From Burkholderiales bacterium (lineage in GTDB: Bacteria; Pseudomonadota; Gammaproteobacteria; Burkholderiales; Usitatibacteraceae), in assembly GCA_026125445.1 (NCBI GenBank), contig JAHCLE010000015.1:1-36485 (forward strand): a stretch of 36,485 bases of DNA. Direction: 5' to 3'. Position numbers and translations under genes: made by a program. Positions 25,300 through 33,002 of this stretch are shown here, in pieces; position 1 is the first letter of the stretch; each line of letters begins with the position of its first letter. The notes under the pieces are model-generated. The model had not been told where the DNA came from, did no database searches, and saw only the letters and a list, made by a program, of their open reading frames with translations.

Positions 25300-25470
25300 C
25301 GGTTCCGTTGCCGACGGGCCGGTCTCCGGGCTCGCCAGACTTGACCTCCGCCTTCCCACGGCGCGAGGGCCGCAGTGGCTGGTGGGAGGTCCGCACTGGC
25401 TTACCGTTGCGGGGGCAGCGCCGGCCTTTCACCGGCTTCCCGGACACCCGAAAGCTGCCGCCATGATACT
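25300..25470 (-). promoter_or_regulatory. Cobalamin (AdoCbl) riboswitch
   Basis: On the minus strand the leader reads, in order, GGGAAGCCGGTGAAAGGCC, then GCGCTGCCCCCGCAACGGTA (25402-25421), the strongly conserved cobalamin-aptamer core, and then the B12-box-like GAGCCCGGAGACCGGCC (25317-25333). The order and spacing match the cobalamin riboswitch class. It lies about 75-245 bases upstream of the receptor ATG. Ligand binding would lower receptor expression when cobalamin is plentiful. Ends are approximate. The open frames across this region are not genes. Confidence 0.93.
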
Positions 25471-25532
25471 CCCGCGCTTTCGGCAGGCCCCAAGTTACAT
25501 TCGAAATCACTTTCAAAATAAGCGCTTACACA

Positions 25533-25561
25533 TTGACGCGGATATGCTTTTCCAATAGTCT
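25533..25561 (+). promoter_or_regulatory. Candidate promoter of the zapB-like/zapA genes
   Basis: TTGACG (25533-25538) and TAGTCT (25556-25561) are separated by 17 bases. The predicted transcription start falls at about 25568, the ATG of the next gene, which has no Shine-Dalgarno sequence. The -35 is good and the -10 is weak. Confidence 0.4.
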
Positions 25562-25567
25562 TCGCGG

Positions 25568-25768
25568 ATGGATCCCGAGCTTTCCGCACTCGAGGCGAAG
25601 GTCGAGCAGGCGATCGCGCAACTCAAGCAGCTGCGCGAGGAAGGACGCGAGTTGCGCCAGCAGCTCGCCGCGCGCACCGACGAGAACGCGCGCCTCGCGG
25701 AGAAGCTCGCCGCCGCCAAGGCGCGCATCGAGGCGCTGCTCAAGCAGATTCCCGAGACCGAAGCGTGA
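25568..25768 (+). CDS. Small coiled-coil protein, ZapB/TIGR02449-like
   Basis: This 66-residue protein is almost entirely one predicted coiled coil: ALEAKVEQAIAQLKQLREEG and LAARTDENARLAEKLAAAKA with regular Leu/Ala heptads. It resembles the TIGR02449 family of small proteins encoded directly before zapA and often grouped with ZapB, which helps organise the FtsZ ring. The GTG start of zapA overlaps its TGA (GTGA), so the two are translationally coupled. No ribosome-binding site is visible before its own ATG. The cell-division role is inferred from neighbourhood and coiled-coil form. Confidence 0.78.
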   Translation: MDPELSALEAKVEQAIAQLKQLREEGRELRQQLAARTDENARLAEKLAAAKARIEALLKQIPETEA

Positions 25769-26100
25769 GCGAAGACGCGAAGGCCCGCGACAAGGGGCTC
25801 TCCATCCAGATCCTGGGCCGCGAGTACCGCGTGGCCTGCCCCGAGGGCGAGGAGAAGCAGCTCCAGGCTTCCGTCGACTACCTCAACCGCCGCATGAAGG
25901 AACTGCGCGACACCGGTAAGGTGACGGGCAACGAGCGCATCGCGATCATGGCCGCGCTCAACATCGCGCACGAGTTCCTCGCGCACAAGCCCGGCAAGGC
26001 CGCGGCCTCCGTTGACGCCCCCGACTATCGGCGTAGAATCGCCGCGATGCAGGAGACGCTGGAATCGGCGCTCGCCGCCGACCAGGACAAGCTCTTCTAG
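25765..26100 (+). CDS. zapA: Cell division protein ZapA
   Basis: This 111-residue protein starts with GTG. The N-terminal globular part reads LSIQILGREYRVACPEGEE, the ZapA signature in which a short beta-strand is followed by the Gly-x-x-Tyr/Phe region. A helix with DYLNRRMKELR follows, then the long C-terminal coiled coil (IAIMAALNIAHEFL onward). ZapA binds and bundles FtsZ polymers at midcell. It overlaps the coiled-coil gene upstream by 4 bases and is followed by 6S RNA, the usual proteobacterial order. Its 3' end contains a good promoter-like sequence pointing at the 6S RNA. Confidence 0.92.
   Translation: MSEDAKARDKGLSIQILGREYRVACPEGEEKQLQASVDYLNRRMKELRDTGKVTGNERIAIMAALNIAHEFLAHKPGKAAASVDAPDYRRRIAAMQETLESALAADQDKLF
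26012..26039 (+). promoter_or_regulatory. Candidate sigma70-type promoter inside zapA, upstream of 6S RNA
   Basis: TTGACG (26012-26017) and TAGAAT (26034-26039), 16 bases apart, lie within the zapA coding sequence. Transcription would begin near 26046, about 90 bases before the predicted 5' end of mature 6S RNA, so it could make a longer 6S precursor. Confidence 0.45.
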
Positions 26101-26134
26101 CGGCGCGCGAGGCGCCGTTCGAACGGCGTGCCGG

Positions 26135-26312
26135 TTTCCTGCGGTGTTCGTCCGGGCTTACATCTTCGAGCCGATAATCTTGTAAGCCTGGATGCCCGCC
26201 AAAGCGGTGCTATTGTGCGCGTCCCATGTCGGATGTACCTACGGCACCCGGTGGGCAACCGCCTTGAACCTGTGGGTTCGAGCGTGCGGCCCGGACGAAC
26301 ACCGCAGGAAAT
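26135..26312 (+). ncRNA. ssrS: 6S RNA
   Basis: This stretch of about 178 bases directly downstream of zapA folds as a long rod. The outermost stem is perfect over more than 20 base pairs (TTTCCTGCGGTGTTCGTCC at 26135-26153 with its complement ending at 26311), and less regular pairing and internal bulges lie between. Size, position after zapA and the closing stem match 6S RNA, which binds the housekeeping RNA polymerase by mimicking an open promoter. An 83-codon frame across this region has no protein character. The 3' end lies only 3-4 bases before the palindromic repeat. Confidence 0.88.
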
Positions 26313-26315
26313 CTT

Positions 26316-26393
26316 GAAATGGGGTCAGGTTACTTTTCGGATCGCCCCGCGGCAGCGGGGCTCACCGGCTGAAAAGTAACCTGACCCCATTTC
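26316..26393. repeat. REP-like palindromic element with 23-base perfect inverted arms
   Basis: Arms at 26316-26338 and 26371-26393 are perfect reverse complements (core ATGGGGTCAGGTTACTTTT). The spacer contains its own hairpin (GCCCCGC at 26344-26350 with GCGGGGC at 26355-26361). This arm sequence resembles repeats seen scattered in proteobacterial genomes near REP-associated tyrosine transposases, but no transposase is present here. The element ends exactly at the base before the EVE-gene ATG and begins just after 6S RNA. Confidence 0.85.
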
Positions 26394-26867
26394 ATGATTT
26401 CCTACTGGCTCATGAAGTCGGAGCCCGACGAGTTCTCCATCGACGACCTCGTCCGCGCGCCGAGGAAGACCACGCCCTGGTTCGGCGTGAGGAACTACCA
26501 GGCCCGCAACTACATGCGCGACGCCATGCGCGTGGGCGACGGCGTGCTCTTCTACCACTCGAGCTGCGAGGTGCCCGGCATCGCGGGCCTCGCCGAGGTC
26601 GCATCCGCCCCCCATCCCGACGAGACGCAGTTCGACCCGAAGAGCCCGTACTTCGACCCCAAGGCCACGCGCGCCAGCCCGCGCTGGATGCTGGTCGACG
26701 TGAAGCTCGTGAGGAAGACGCGCCTGCTGCCCCTCGACGAGCTGCGGCTGCGGCCCGAGCTCGCCGACATGGTGATCCTGCGCCGCGGCAACCGCCTCTC
26801 GGTCACGCCGGTCACGCCGGCGGAGTGGAAGGCCATCGGCAAGCTGCTCGCGCGCGATGCCGGGTGA
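26394..26867 (+). CDS. EVE domain-containing protein
   Basis: This 157-residue protein covers a whole EVE domain: YWLMKSEPDEFSIDDL at the N-terminus, TPWFGVRNYQARNYMRD, VLFYHSSCEVPGIAGLAEV in the middle, and SPRWMLVDVKLV before the C-terminal helices. EVE proteins have a PUA-like fold and are thought to bind modified nucleic-acid bases; the cellular role of this subgroup is unclear. The ATG directly follows the palindromic repeat, so no normal ribosome-binding site is present upstream. The start is fixed by the conserved YWLMKSEP opening, which leaves almost no room for a later start. It overlaps the next gene by 11 bases. Confidence 0.9.
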   Translation: MISYWLMKSEPDEFSIDDLVRAPRKTTPWFGVRNYQARNYMRDAMRVGDGVLFYHSSCEVPGIAGLAEVASAPHPDETQFDPKSPYFDPKATRASPRWMLVDVKLVRKTRLLPLDELRLRPELADMVILRRGNRLSVTPVTPAEWKAIGKLLARDAG

Positions 26868-27660
26868 CGCGCTCACCTGGCTCACCTACGCGGGCCTGGG
26901 CGCCGTCGTCGGCTTCCTCTCGGGGCTGCTGGGCATCGGCGGCGGCGCCGTGATCGTGCCCACGCTTGGGCTCGTCTTCGTGGCGTTCGGCTTCGCTCCC
27001 GCCCACGTGATGCACCTCGCGCTGGGCACCTCGCTCGCCGCCATCGTCGTCGCCACGGCCTCGGGAGCGCGAGAGCACCACGCCCACGGAGCGGTCCGGC
27101 TCGACATCGTTCGCGGCGTGGCGCCGGGGGTGGTCGCGGCGGGGCTCGCCGCCGGCGCCGTCGCGCGCGTGGCGCCCGTGGCGTTCCTCAAGTACTTCTT
27201 CCTGGCCTTCATGCTCTACGTGACCGCGCACATCCTCTTCGGCCGCCCGCCCGCGACGAGCCGCCCCATGCCGGGCCGCCCGGGGCTCTTCGGCGTGGGG
27301 GCGCTGATCGGCGGCTTCTCCGGCCTCGCGGGCGTGGGCGGGGCGATGATCTCGGTGCCGTTCATGACGATGTGGGGCGTGCCCTTCAGGTCGGCCATCG
27401 GCACGTCGGCGGCGATCGGCTCCGTCGTGGCCGTTTCGGGGACGGCGGGCTATGTCGCGGCGGGCCTCACCGAGCCGTCGCTCCCGGATTGGACCCTGGG
27501 CTACGTCTACCTGCCCGCGCTCCTGGGGATCTCGCTCACGAGCGCGCTCACGGCCCCCGTGGGCGCGCGCCTCGCCCATCGCCTGCCGGTGGGGCACCTC
27601 AAGAAGGCCTTCGCCATCTTCCTGCTGGCGCTCGCGGTGAAGCTCATCGCCTCCCTCTAG
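26857..27660 (+). CDS. TauE/SafE family permease
   Basis: This 267-residue protein has about eight hydrophobic helices in two halves. Each half has the family-type Gly-rich opening: FLSGLLGIGGGAVIVPTLGL in the first and GGFSGLAGVGGAMISVPFM in the second. TauE/SafE proteins are inner-membrane exporters or importers of sulfur-containing or other small organic anions; the substrate is not predictable here. The ATG lies inside the end of the EVE gene, suggesting coupling. About 70 bases separate it from trkA. Confidence 0.88.
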   Translation: MPGDALTWLTYAGLGAVVGFLSGLLGIGGGAVIVPTLGLVFVAFGFAPAHVMHLALGTSLAAIVVATASGAREHHAHGAVRLDIVRGVAPGVVAAGLAAGAVARVAPVAFLKYFFLAFMLYVTAHILFGRPPATSRPMPGRPGLFGVGALIGGFSGLAGVGGAMISVPFMTMWGVPFRSAIGTSAAIGSVVAVSGTAGYVAAGLTEPSLPDWTLGYVYLPALLGISLTSALTAPVGARLAHRLPVGHLKKAFAIFLLALAVKLIASL

Positions 27661-27691
27661 CCGCGGGGCAGCAGGAAGCCCCGTCCCGGCG

Positions 27692-27697
27692 TAAAAT
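27692..27697 (+). promoter_or_regulatory. Candidate -10 box of trkA-trkH
   Basis: TAAAAT lies in the 70-base gap before trkA and would start transcription near 27704, giving a leader of about 27 bases. No convincing -35 box is visible. Confidence 0.3.
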
Positions 27698-27730
27698 TCA
27701 CGGCGTCAGCCCGACGACCCCCTCTCCCCC

Positions 27731-29107
27731 TTGAAGATCCTCATCCTCGGCGCCGGCCAGGTCGGCGCCAGCGTGGCCGAAAGCCTCGTTTCGGAGAAGA
27801 ACGACGTCACCGTCGTCGACACGAACACCGAGCGCCTGAAGGACCTGCAGAACCAGTTCGACCTGCGCACGGTCACGGGAAACGCGGCACACCCCGAGGT
27901 GCTGGCCGAGGCGGGCGCGGCCGACACCGACATGCTCTTCGCGGTGACCGCGAGCGACGAGACGAACCTCGTGGCCACCAAGGTCGCGCACGCGGTCTTC
28001 AACATCCCCACTCGCATCGCGCGCATCCGCTCCACGTGGTTCGAGCGCCACCCGGACCTGCTGCACGGCGAGGGCTTCTCCGTGGACCACGCCATCTGCC
28101 CCGAGCAGATCGTCACGGAGTACATCCTGCGCCTGGTGGAGTTCCCCGAGGCGCTGCAGGTGGCGGAGTTCGCCGGCGGCCGGATCGACCTCGTGGCCGT
28201 GCGCGCGATCGAGGGCGGCACGCTCGTGCGCCACCCGCTGCGCGACCTCGAGAAGATGCTGCCGGACATCGAGGTGAAGGTCGCGGCGATCTACCGCCAG
28301 GACCGGCCGCTTCCCCTCGCGCCGGAAACGGTGGTCCACGCCGGCGACGAGGTGTTCTTCGTGGCCGCCTCGGAGCACATCCGCCACGTGATGGCGCACA
28401 TGCGCCAGATCGACCGGCCCGTGACCCGCGTAATCATCGCCGGCGGCGGCAACATCGGCCTGCGCCTGGCCACGGCACTCGAGGGTCGCATGAACGTGAA
28501 GGTGATCGAGGCCTCCAAGCGGCGATGCGAGTTCCTCGCCGGCCAGCTCGAGAGCGCGCTGGTGCTCAACGGGGACGTGAGCAACGAGGACCTGCTGGGC
28601 GACGAGAGCGTGGACGAGACCGACCTCTTCGTCTCGGTCACCAACGACGACGAGGCGAACATCATGTCGGCGCTGCTCGCCAAGCGCATGGGCGCGCGAC
28701 GCGTGATCGCCCTCATCAACCGGCGCGCCTACGGCGACCTCATGCAGGGCGGGCAGATCGACATCGCCATTTCCCCCGCCCAGGCCACCCTCGGAAGCCT
28801 CCTGGAGCACGTGCGCCGCGGCGACGTGGTGGCCGTGCACAGCGTGCGGCGCGGGCGCGCCGAGGCGATCGAGCTCATCGCCCACGGCGACCGCAAGACC
28901 TCGCGCGTGGTGGGGCGGCGCATCCGCGAGATCGACATGCCGCCGGGCTCGGTCATCGTGGGCATCATCCGCGGCGAGAAGGTGATCGTGGCCGAGGAGG
29001 ACTCGCACGTGATCGAGCCCGACGACCACGTCATCGTCTTCCTCACGCAGAAGCGCATGATCCCGAAGATCGAGAAGCTCTTCGAGGTCTCGGTGGGGTT
29101 CTTCTAG
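27731..29107 (+). CDS. trkA: Trk potassium uptake system NAD-binding protein TrkA
   Basis: This 458-residue peripheral membrane protein gates the TrkH channel. It has two RCK units: the first Rossmann motif ILGAGQVGASVAESL (about residues 4-18) with acidic VVDTN after the second strand, a TrkA-C domain, then a second Rossmann motif IAGGGNIGLRLATAL (about 236-250) and a second TrkA-C domain near the C-terminus. Length is normal for the two-unit TrkA. The start is a TTG chosen because it begins directly at KILILGAG, and no better codon or clear ribosome-binding site is upstream. trkH follows after 3 bases. Confidence 0.93.
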   Translation: MKILILGAGQVGASVAESLVSEKNDVTVVDTNTERLKDLQNQFDLRTVTGNAAHPEVLAEAGAADTDMLFAVTASDETNLVATKVAHAVFNIPTRIARIRSTWFERHPDLLHGEGFSVDHAICPEQIVTEYILRLVEFPEALQVAEFAGGRIDLVAVRAIEGGTLVRHPLRDLEKMLPDIEVKVAAIYRQDRPLPLAPETVVHAGDEVFFVAASEHIRHVMAHMRQIDRPVTRVIIAGGGNIGLRLATALEGRMNVKVIEASKRRCEFLAGQLESALVLNGDVSNEDLLGDESVDETDLFVSVTNDDEANIMSALLAKRMGARRVIALINRRAYGDLMQGGQIDIAISPAQATLGSLLEHVRRGDVVAVHSVRRGRAEAIELIAHGDRKTSRVVGRRIREIDMPPGSVIVGIIRGEKVIVAEEDSHVIEPDDHVIVFLTQKRMIPKIEKLFEVSVGFF

Positions 29108-29110
29108 GCG

Positions 29111-30634
29111 ATGGCGATTCCGCTGCCGCCGCTTCGCCAGCCGCCGAGGCCCGCCCCGCGGCCCGTCGACGCGGTGCTGCGCCTGTTCCCCATCCTGCAC
29201 GTGCTGTCCGGCGCGGTGCTGCTCTTCTCCCCGGCCTTCTTCGTGCCACTCGCCTTCTCGCTCGCGCTCGCCGACGGGGAGCACCGTTCCTTCGAGACCG
29301 GGTTCCTGGCGACCTTCCTCTCCGGCCTCTTCATGTTCTTCGTCACGCGAGGCCGGCACCGCCGCGAGCTGCAGCCGCGCGACGGCTTCCTCCTGGTGAC
29401 CCTCGTCTGGACGGTGGTGCCGGCCTTCGCGACCGTCCCGCTCATCCTCGGCATCCCGGGCCTGTCCTTCACCGACGCCTACTTCGAGACCGTCTCCGGG
29501 ATGACGACCTCCGGGGCCACGGTGATCTCCGGGCTGGACAATCTGGAGCCCTCGCTCAACATCTGGCGCACGCTCCTCGTGTGGATCGGGGGCATGGGCA
29601 TCATCGTGCTGGCGGTCGCGATCCTGCCGCTTCTGGGCGTGGGCGGCAGCCAGCTCTTCAAGGCCGAGAGCCCGGGCTGCATGAAGGACACCAAGCTCAC
29701 CCCGCGCATCGGCGACACCGCCAAGGGACTCTGGGGCGTGTACACGGCGGTGACGGTCGCCTGCATCCTGTCCTTCCACTTCGCGGGGATGACGTGGGTG
29801 GACGCGGTGATCCACGCCTTCTCCACCATGGGGCTGGGCGGGTTCTCCTCGCACGACGCGAGCTTCGCCTGGTTCGACTCGCCGCTCATCGAGGCCGTGA
29901 CCACCGCCTTCATGCTGGCCGCGAGCCTGAACTTCGCCACCCACTTCCTCGTCATCCGCCGCCGCTCGCTCGCGCCCTACCTCGCCGACGTGGAGGCGCG
30001 CCGGGTGATGATCTGGATGGTGGGCTCCTCGCTCGCGATCGCGGCCTTCCTGACGGCCGAGGCGGTCTATCCCGATTTCGCCACGGCGCTGCGGCATGCC
30101 TCCTTCAACGTGGTGTCCATCGCCTCCACCACGGGATTCGCCTCCGTGGACTATGCGCAGTGGCCCTGGTTCGCGCCCATCTGGATGATCTTCCTGTCGT
30201 GCTTCGCGACGAGCTCGGGATCGACGGGCGGCGGGATCAAGATGGTGCGCGCCGTGGTGCTCTTCAAGCAGGCCATCCGCGAGATGACCCGCATCATCCA
30301 CCCGCGCGCGGTGGTGCCCGTGAAGTACGGCGAACAGGTGATCGAGAACAACGTGATCTTCGCGGTGCTGGCGTTCATGCTGATGTACGGCACGACGATC
30401 ATCACGATGACGATGCTGCTGCTCGCCACGGGCGTGGACCCGATCACCGCGATCACGGCGGTCATGGCCTGCATCAACAACATGGGCCCGGGCCTGGGCC
30501 TCGTGGGGCCGGCCGGCAACTACGCCGTGCTGTCGGACTTCCAGACCTGGGTCTGCACGCTCACGATGCTGCTGGGGCGCCTCGAGCTCTTCACGATGCT
30601 CGTGCTCCTCACTCCGGCGTACTGGCGGAAGTAG
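29111..30634 (+). CDS. trkH: Trk potassium uptake system membrane channel TrkH
   Basis: This 507-residue multi-pass protein has the four pore-loop repeats expected of TrkH/KtrB channels, each with a filter-like Gly: SGMTTSGATV, FSTMGLGGFSS, ASTTGFASVDY, and INNMGPGLGL near the C-terminus. It admits K+ across the inner membrane under TrkA control. The N-terminus has a short Pro-rich cytoplasmic stretch before the first helix. The last 26 bases overlap the 3' end of the convergent O-antigen-ligase-like gene. Confidence 0.93.
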   Translation: MAIPLPPLRQPPRPAPRPVDAVLRLFPILHVLSGAVLLFSPAFFVPLAFSLALADGEHRSFETGFLATFLSGLFMFFVTRGRHRRELQPRDGFLLVTLVWTVVPAFATVPLILGIPGLSFTDAYFETVSGMTTSGATVISGLDNLEPSLNIWRTLLVWIGGMGIIVLAVAILPLLGVGGSQLFKAESPGCMKDTKLTPRIGDTAKGLWGVYTAVTVACILSFHFAGMTWVDAVIHAFSTMGLGGFSSHDASFAWFDSPLIEAVTTAFMLAASLNFATHFLVIRRRSLAPYLADVEARRVMIWMVGSSLAIAAFLTAEAVYPDFATALRHASFNVVSIASTTGFASVDYAQWPWFAPIWMIFLSCFATSSGSTGGGIKMVRAVVLFKQAIREMTRIIHPRAVVPVKYGEQVIENNVIFAVLAFMLMYGTTIITMTMLLLATGVDPITAITAVMACINNMGPGLGLVGPAGNYAVLSDFQTWVCTLTMLLGRLELFTMLVLLTPAYWRK

Positions 30635-31850
30635 GCCGCAGCGCCCCCAGCACCGCGCCGGCCAGCGCCCACGCGAGCATCGAGCTGTGGCGCACGAGGA
30701 AGTCGTCCGTCATGTTGCGGATGGCGAATCCCGCCAGGAGAGCCAGCCCCAGGGTCGCCACGAAGCGCCGGGGAATTCCGGCGGAGAGCCCCGCGGCCAT
30801 CTCGCGCGCGACGGCGAAGACCATCCACGAGAAGAGAACGAGACCCACCACGCCGCCCTGGATCAGCACGTTGAGCGCCGTGTTGTGGGCGTGCGTGTGC
30901 TTCGGGTTGTCCACCCCGGGTGTCACGCCCATGCGGAACTGCAGGTCCAGGATGCCGCGCCCGTAGCCGAAGCCGATCCAGGGCGCCTCGCCGTGGCGGC
31001 GGGCGGCGTAGTCCCAGAGGGCCGGCCGCGGATCGTGCGAAAGGCGTGCCTCCTCGGCGTAGGGCGTTCCCTCCAGGCGCTCGGCGCGCTGCTGCATCGA
31101 CCACGCGAAGAGCGCTGCGAAGAGGGCGAGCGCGGCGGCCGCGAAGGCGAGCGCCGCGTAGCGCCGGGGGCCCGAGAGCAGGTCGCCCGAGATGGCAAAG
31201 GCGAGGATCATCATGGCCGCGAGCGCGACCCAGGCGATGCGGTTGTCGTTCCACGCGGTCACCACGAGCGTGAGGAGCGCCGTCCCCGCGAGCGCGACCT
31301 GCAGTACCCGCCTGCCCGCTCCGGCGCGCAGGAACGCCCACGCGAGCATCGGCAGCGCGAGCACGACGTGCGTGGCGTAGAACCCCGTGTCGCCGTGCCA
31401 GCGCTCCGGATCCCACCACCCCGACACGACGACCTGCCCCACGGCCGCGAGTCCCAGGGCGGCAAGACCCGCCGAAAGGCTCCACGCCCAGTTGTCGACG
31501 GACTTCGCGTCGGCGGTCGCGGCGAAGAAGACGAGGAAGGCGATGAACGGATAGACGAGCCCCGGCCGCAGCTCCGAGGCCGAGTAGGCCGGGTTCACGC
31601 TCCATGCGACGGAGGCGGCGCACCACGCGCCGTAGGCCAGCAACGGCACGAGCAGGCGCCAGGGAGGAAGCCGCGGCCTCGCGAGCTGTCCCCGCGCCGC
31701 CGCGTACAGGAGGCAGGCGGCGGCCAGCCCGAGCAGCGAGTTGCGCAGCGTGAGGCTGGACGAGAAGGGAAGGACGAAAAGGAACCCGGCAAGGAGCGCC
31801 GCCGCGGCCCGGAGGGATGCGGGCTGCGTGGCGGCGCCGGGCGATTCCAT
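30609..31850 (-). CDS. O-antigen ligase/polymerase family membrane protein
   Basis: This 413-residue protein has about ten or more hydrophobic helices and a large loop with the Wzy_C-type features: WNDNRIAWVALAAM (about residues 205-218, the conserved Arg region), ALWDYAARRHGEAPWIGFGYGRGI, and HTHAHNTALNVLIQGGVVG, where the His is the conserved catalytic-type residue. Such proteins join O-antigen to lipid A-core (WaaL) or polymerise glycans (Wzy); sequence alone does not separate the two. The ATG at 31850 was chosen; the longer frame enters the deacetylase gene. Its 3' end overlaps trkH by 26 bases tail to tail. Confidence 0.85.
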   Translation of the reverse strand: MESPGAATQPASLRAAAALLAGFLFVLPFSSSLTLRNSLLGLAAACLLYAAARGQLARPRLPPWRLLVPLLAYGAWCAASVAWSVNPAYSASELRPGLVYPFIAFLVFFAATADAKSVDNWAWSLSAGLAALGLAAVGQVVVSGWWDPERWHGDTGFYATHVVLALPMLAWAFLRAGAGRRVLQVALAGTALLTLVVTAWNDNRIAWVALAAMMILAFAISGDLLSGPRRYAALAFAAAALALFAALFAWSMQQRAERLEGTPYAEEARLSHDPRPALWDYAARRHGEAPWIGFGYGRGILDLQFRMGVTPGVDNPKHTHAHNTALNVLIQGGVVGLVLFSWMVFAVAREMAAGLSAGIPRRFVATLGLALLAGFAIRNMTDDFLVRHSSMLAWALAGAVLGALRPTSASTPE

Positions 31851-31860
31851 GGACGGTATT

Positions 31861-32991
31861 CTAGACCCCGCACCAGCGGCGCATGAGGGTGGCGAAGACG
31901 TCCACCGACTGCTCGATGCGCGAGAGCGAGCACCACTCGTCCGTCTGGTGCGCAAGCCTGGGCTCGCCGGGCCCCAGGATCACCGCCGGCGGGCCGCCGT
32001 AGCCCGGCTTGAGCCACGCGCCGTCCGTGGAGAAGGTGATCGTCTTCGGCGTCGGGCGACCCTCGAGGAACGGCGTGGTCACCTCGAAGACCTCCTGCAC
32101 CCACCCGGCCTCGGGCTCGGTGTAGAGCGCGGGCGTGTCCACGATGGGCTTCACCTTCGCCCCGCGCGGCCCGAGGAGGGTTTCGAGCGAGTGGCACAGG
32201 TGCCCGTGGTCGATGCCCGGCACCGTGCGCACGTCCACCGTGATCTTCGCGGAGTCGGGCACGGAGTTGGTGTTGAGGCCGCCGCGGATCGTGCCCACGT
32301 TGAGCGTGGGGCTTCCCATCACGGGATGCGACTGCACGGGGAAGCGGAAGCCCTCGAGGTCGCCGATCACGCGCGCCATCCTGTTGATGGCGTTGTCGCC
32401 GACTTCCGGCATGGAGCCGTGCGCGGTCACGCCCGTGGTCTCGATCTCGAACCACACCAGGCCCTTGTGGCCCACGTAGGGATAGTTGGCGGTGGGCTCG
32501 GCCACGACGATGGCGCCGGCCCGGTCCAGAAGCTTCGCGTCGGCGAGGAACCGGGACCCCTCGCAGCCGATCTCCTCGCTCGCGGTGATGACGAGCACCA
32601 CGCCGGGGCTCCTCGCGAGCCGAGGCGCCAGCTCGACGGCGGCCGCCACGAAGGCCGCGATGCCGCTCTTCATGTCGGTGGAGCCGCGCCCGTAGAGCCG
32701 GTCGCCGTCCGTCTCCCCGGCGAAGGCATCCTTCGTCCAGGGCTTCGCGCCCAGCGGCACCGTGTCGATGTGGCCGGTGAAGCAGATGGGCGGGCGCTGC
32801 GGGTCGCCGCCGATCTCGGCCACGAGGCTCGTGCGGGCTTCCGCGAACTCGTGGTAGGCCGTGCGGAAGCCCGCGGCCTCGAGGATCGCGCCCAGGTGGC
32901 GGGCGCAGGCGCGCTCCATGCCCGGCGGGTTGATGGTGTTGAAGGCGAGGAGCTCGCGGGTGAGCGCCCGCGGATCGATGCGGGTCTTCAT
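31861..32991 (-). CDS. M20 family metallopeptidase (ArgE/DapE-like deacylase)
   Basis: This 376-residue protein has the full dinuclear zinc set: His and Asp in FTGHIDTVPLG, Asp in YGRGSTDMKSG, catalytic Glu and zinc Glu in TASEEIGCEG, an acidic ligand in VVAEPT, and the C-terminal His in RLAHQTDEW. The dimerisation domain (about residues 170-285) includes GVTAHGSMPE and LNVGTIRGGLNTNSVPD. The pattern fits acetylornithine deacetylase or succinyl-diaminopimelate desuccinylase type enzymes. The exact substrate cannot be fixed, so no symbol is given. The ATG at 32991 gives the normal N-terminus. It starts 11 bases after the TerC-family gene stop and is probably co-transcribed with it. Confidence 0.88.
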   Translation of the reverse strand: MKTRIDPRALTRELLAFNTINPPGMERACARHLGAILEAAGFRTAYHEFAEARTSLVAEIGGDPQRPPICFTGHIDTVPLGAKPWTKDAFAGETDGDRLYGRGSTDMKSGIAAFVAAAVELAPRLARSPGVVLVITASEEIGCEGSRFLADAKLLDRAGAIVVAEPTANYPYVGHKGLVWFEIETTGVTAHGSMPEVGDNAINRMARVIGDLEGFRFPVQSHPVMGSPTLNVGTIRGGLNTNSVPDSAKITVDVRTVPGIDHGHLCHSLETLLGPRGAKVKPIVDTPALYTEPEAGWVQEVFEVTTPFLEGRPTPKTITFSTDGAWLKPGYGGPPAVILGPGEPRLAHQTDEWCSLSRIEQSVDVFATLMRRWCGV

Positions 32992-33002
32992 CGCATTCCT
33001 CC

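Noticed and set aside
25117-25558. Several short frames on both strands upstream of the cobalamin receptor.
   Set aside because: They cover the riboswitch and promoter region. The conserved aptamer elements account for the sequence.
26128-26379. An 83-codon plus-strand frame.
   Set aside because: It lies across 6S RNA and the left arm of the palindromic repeat and has no protein-like features. The RNA structure explains the sequence.
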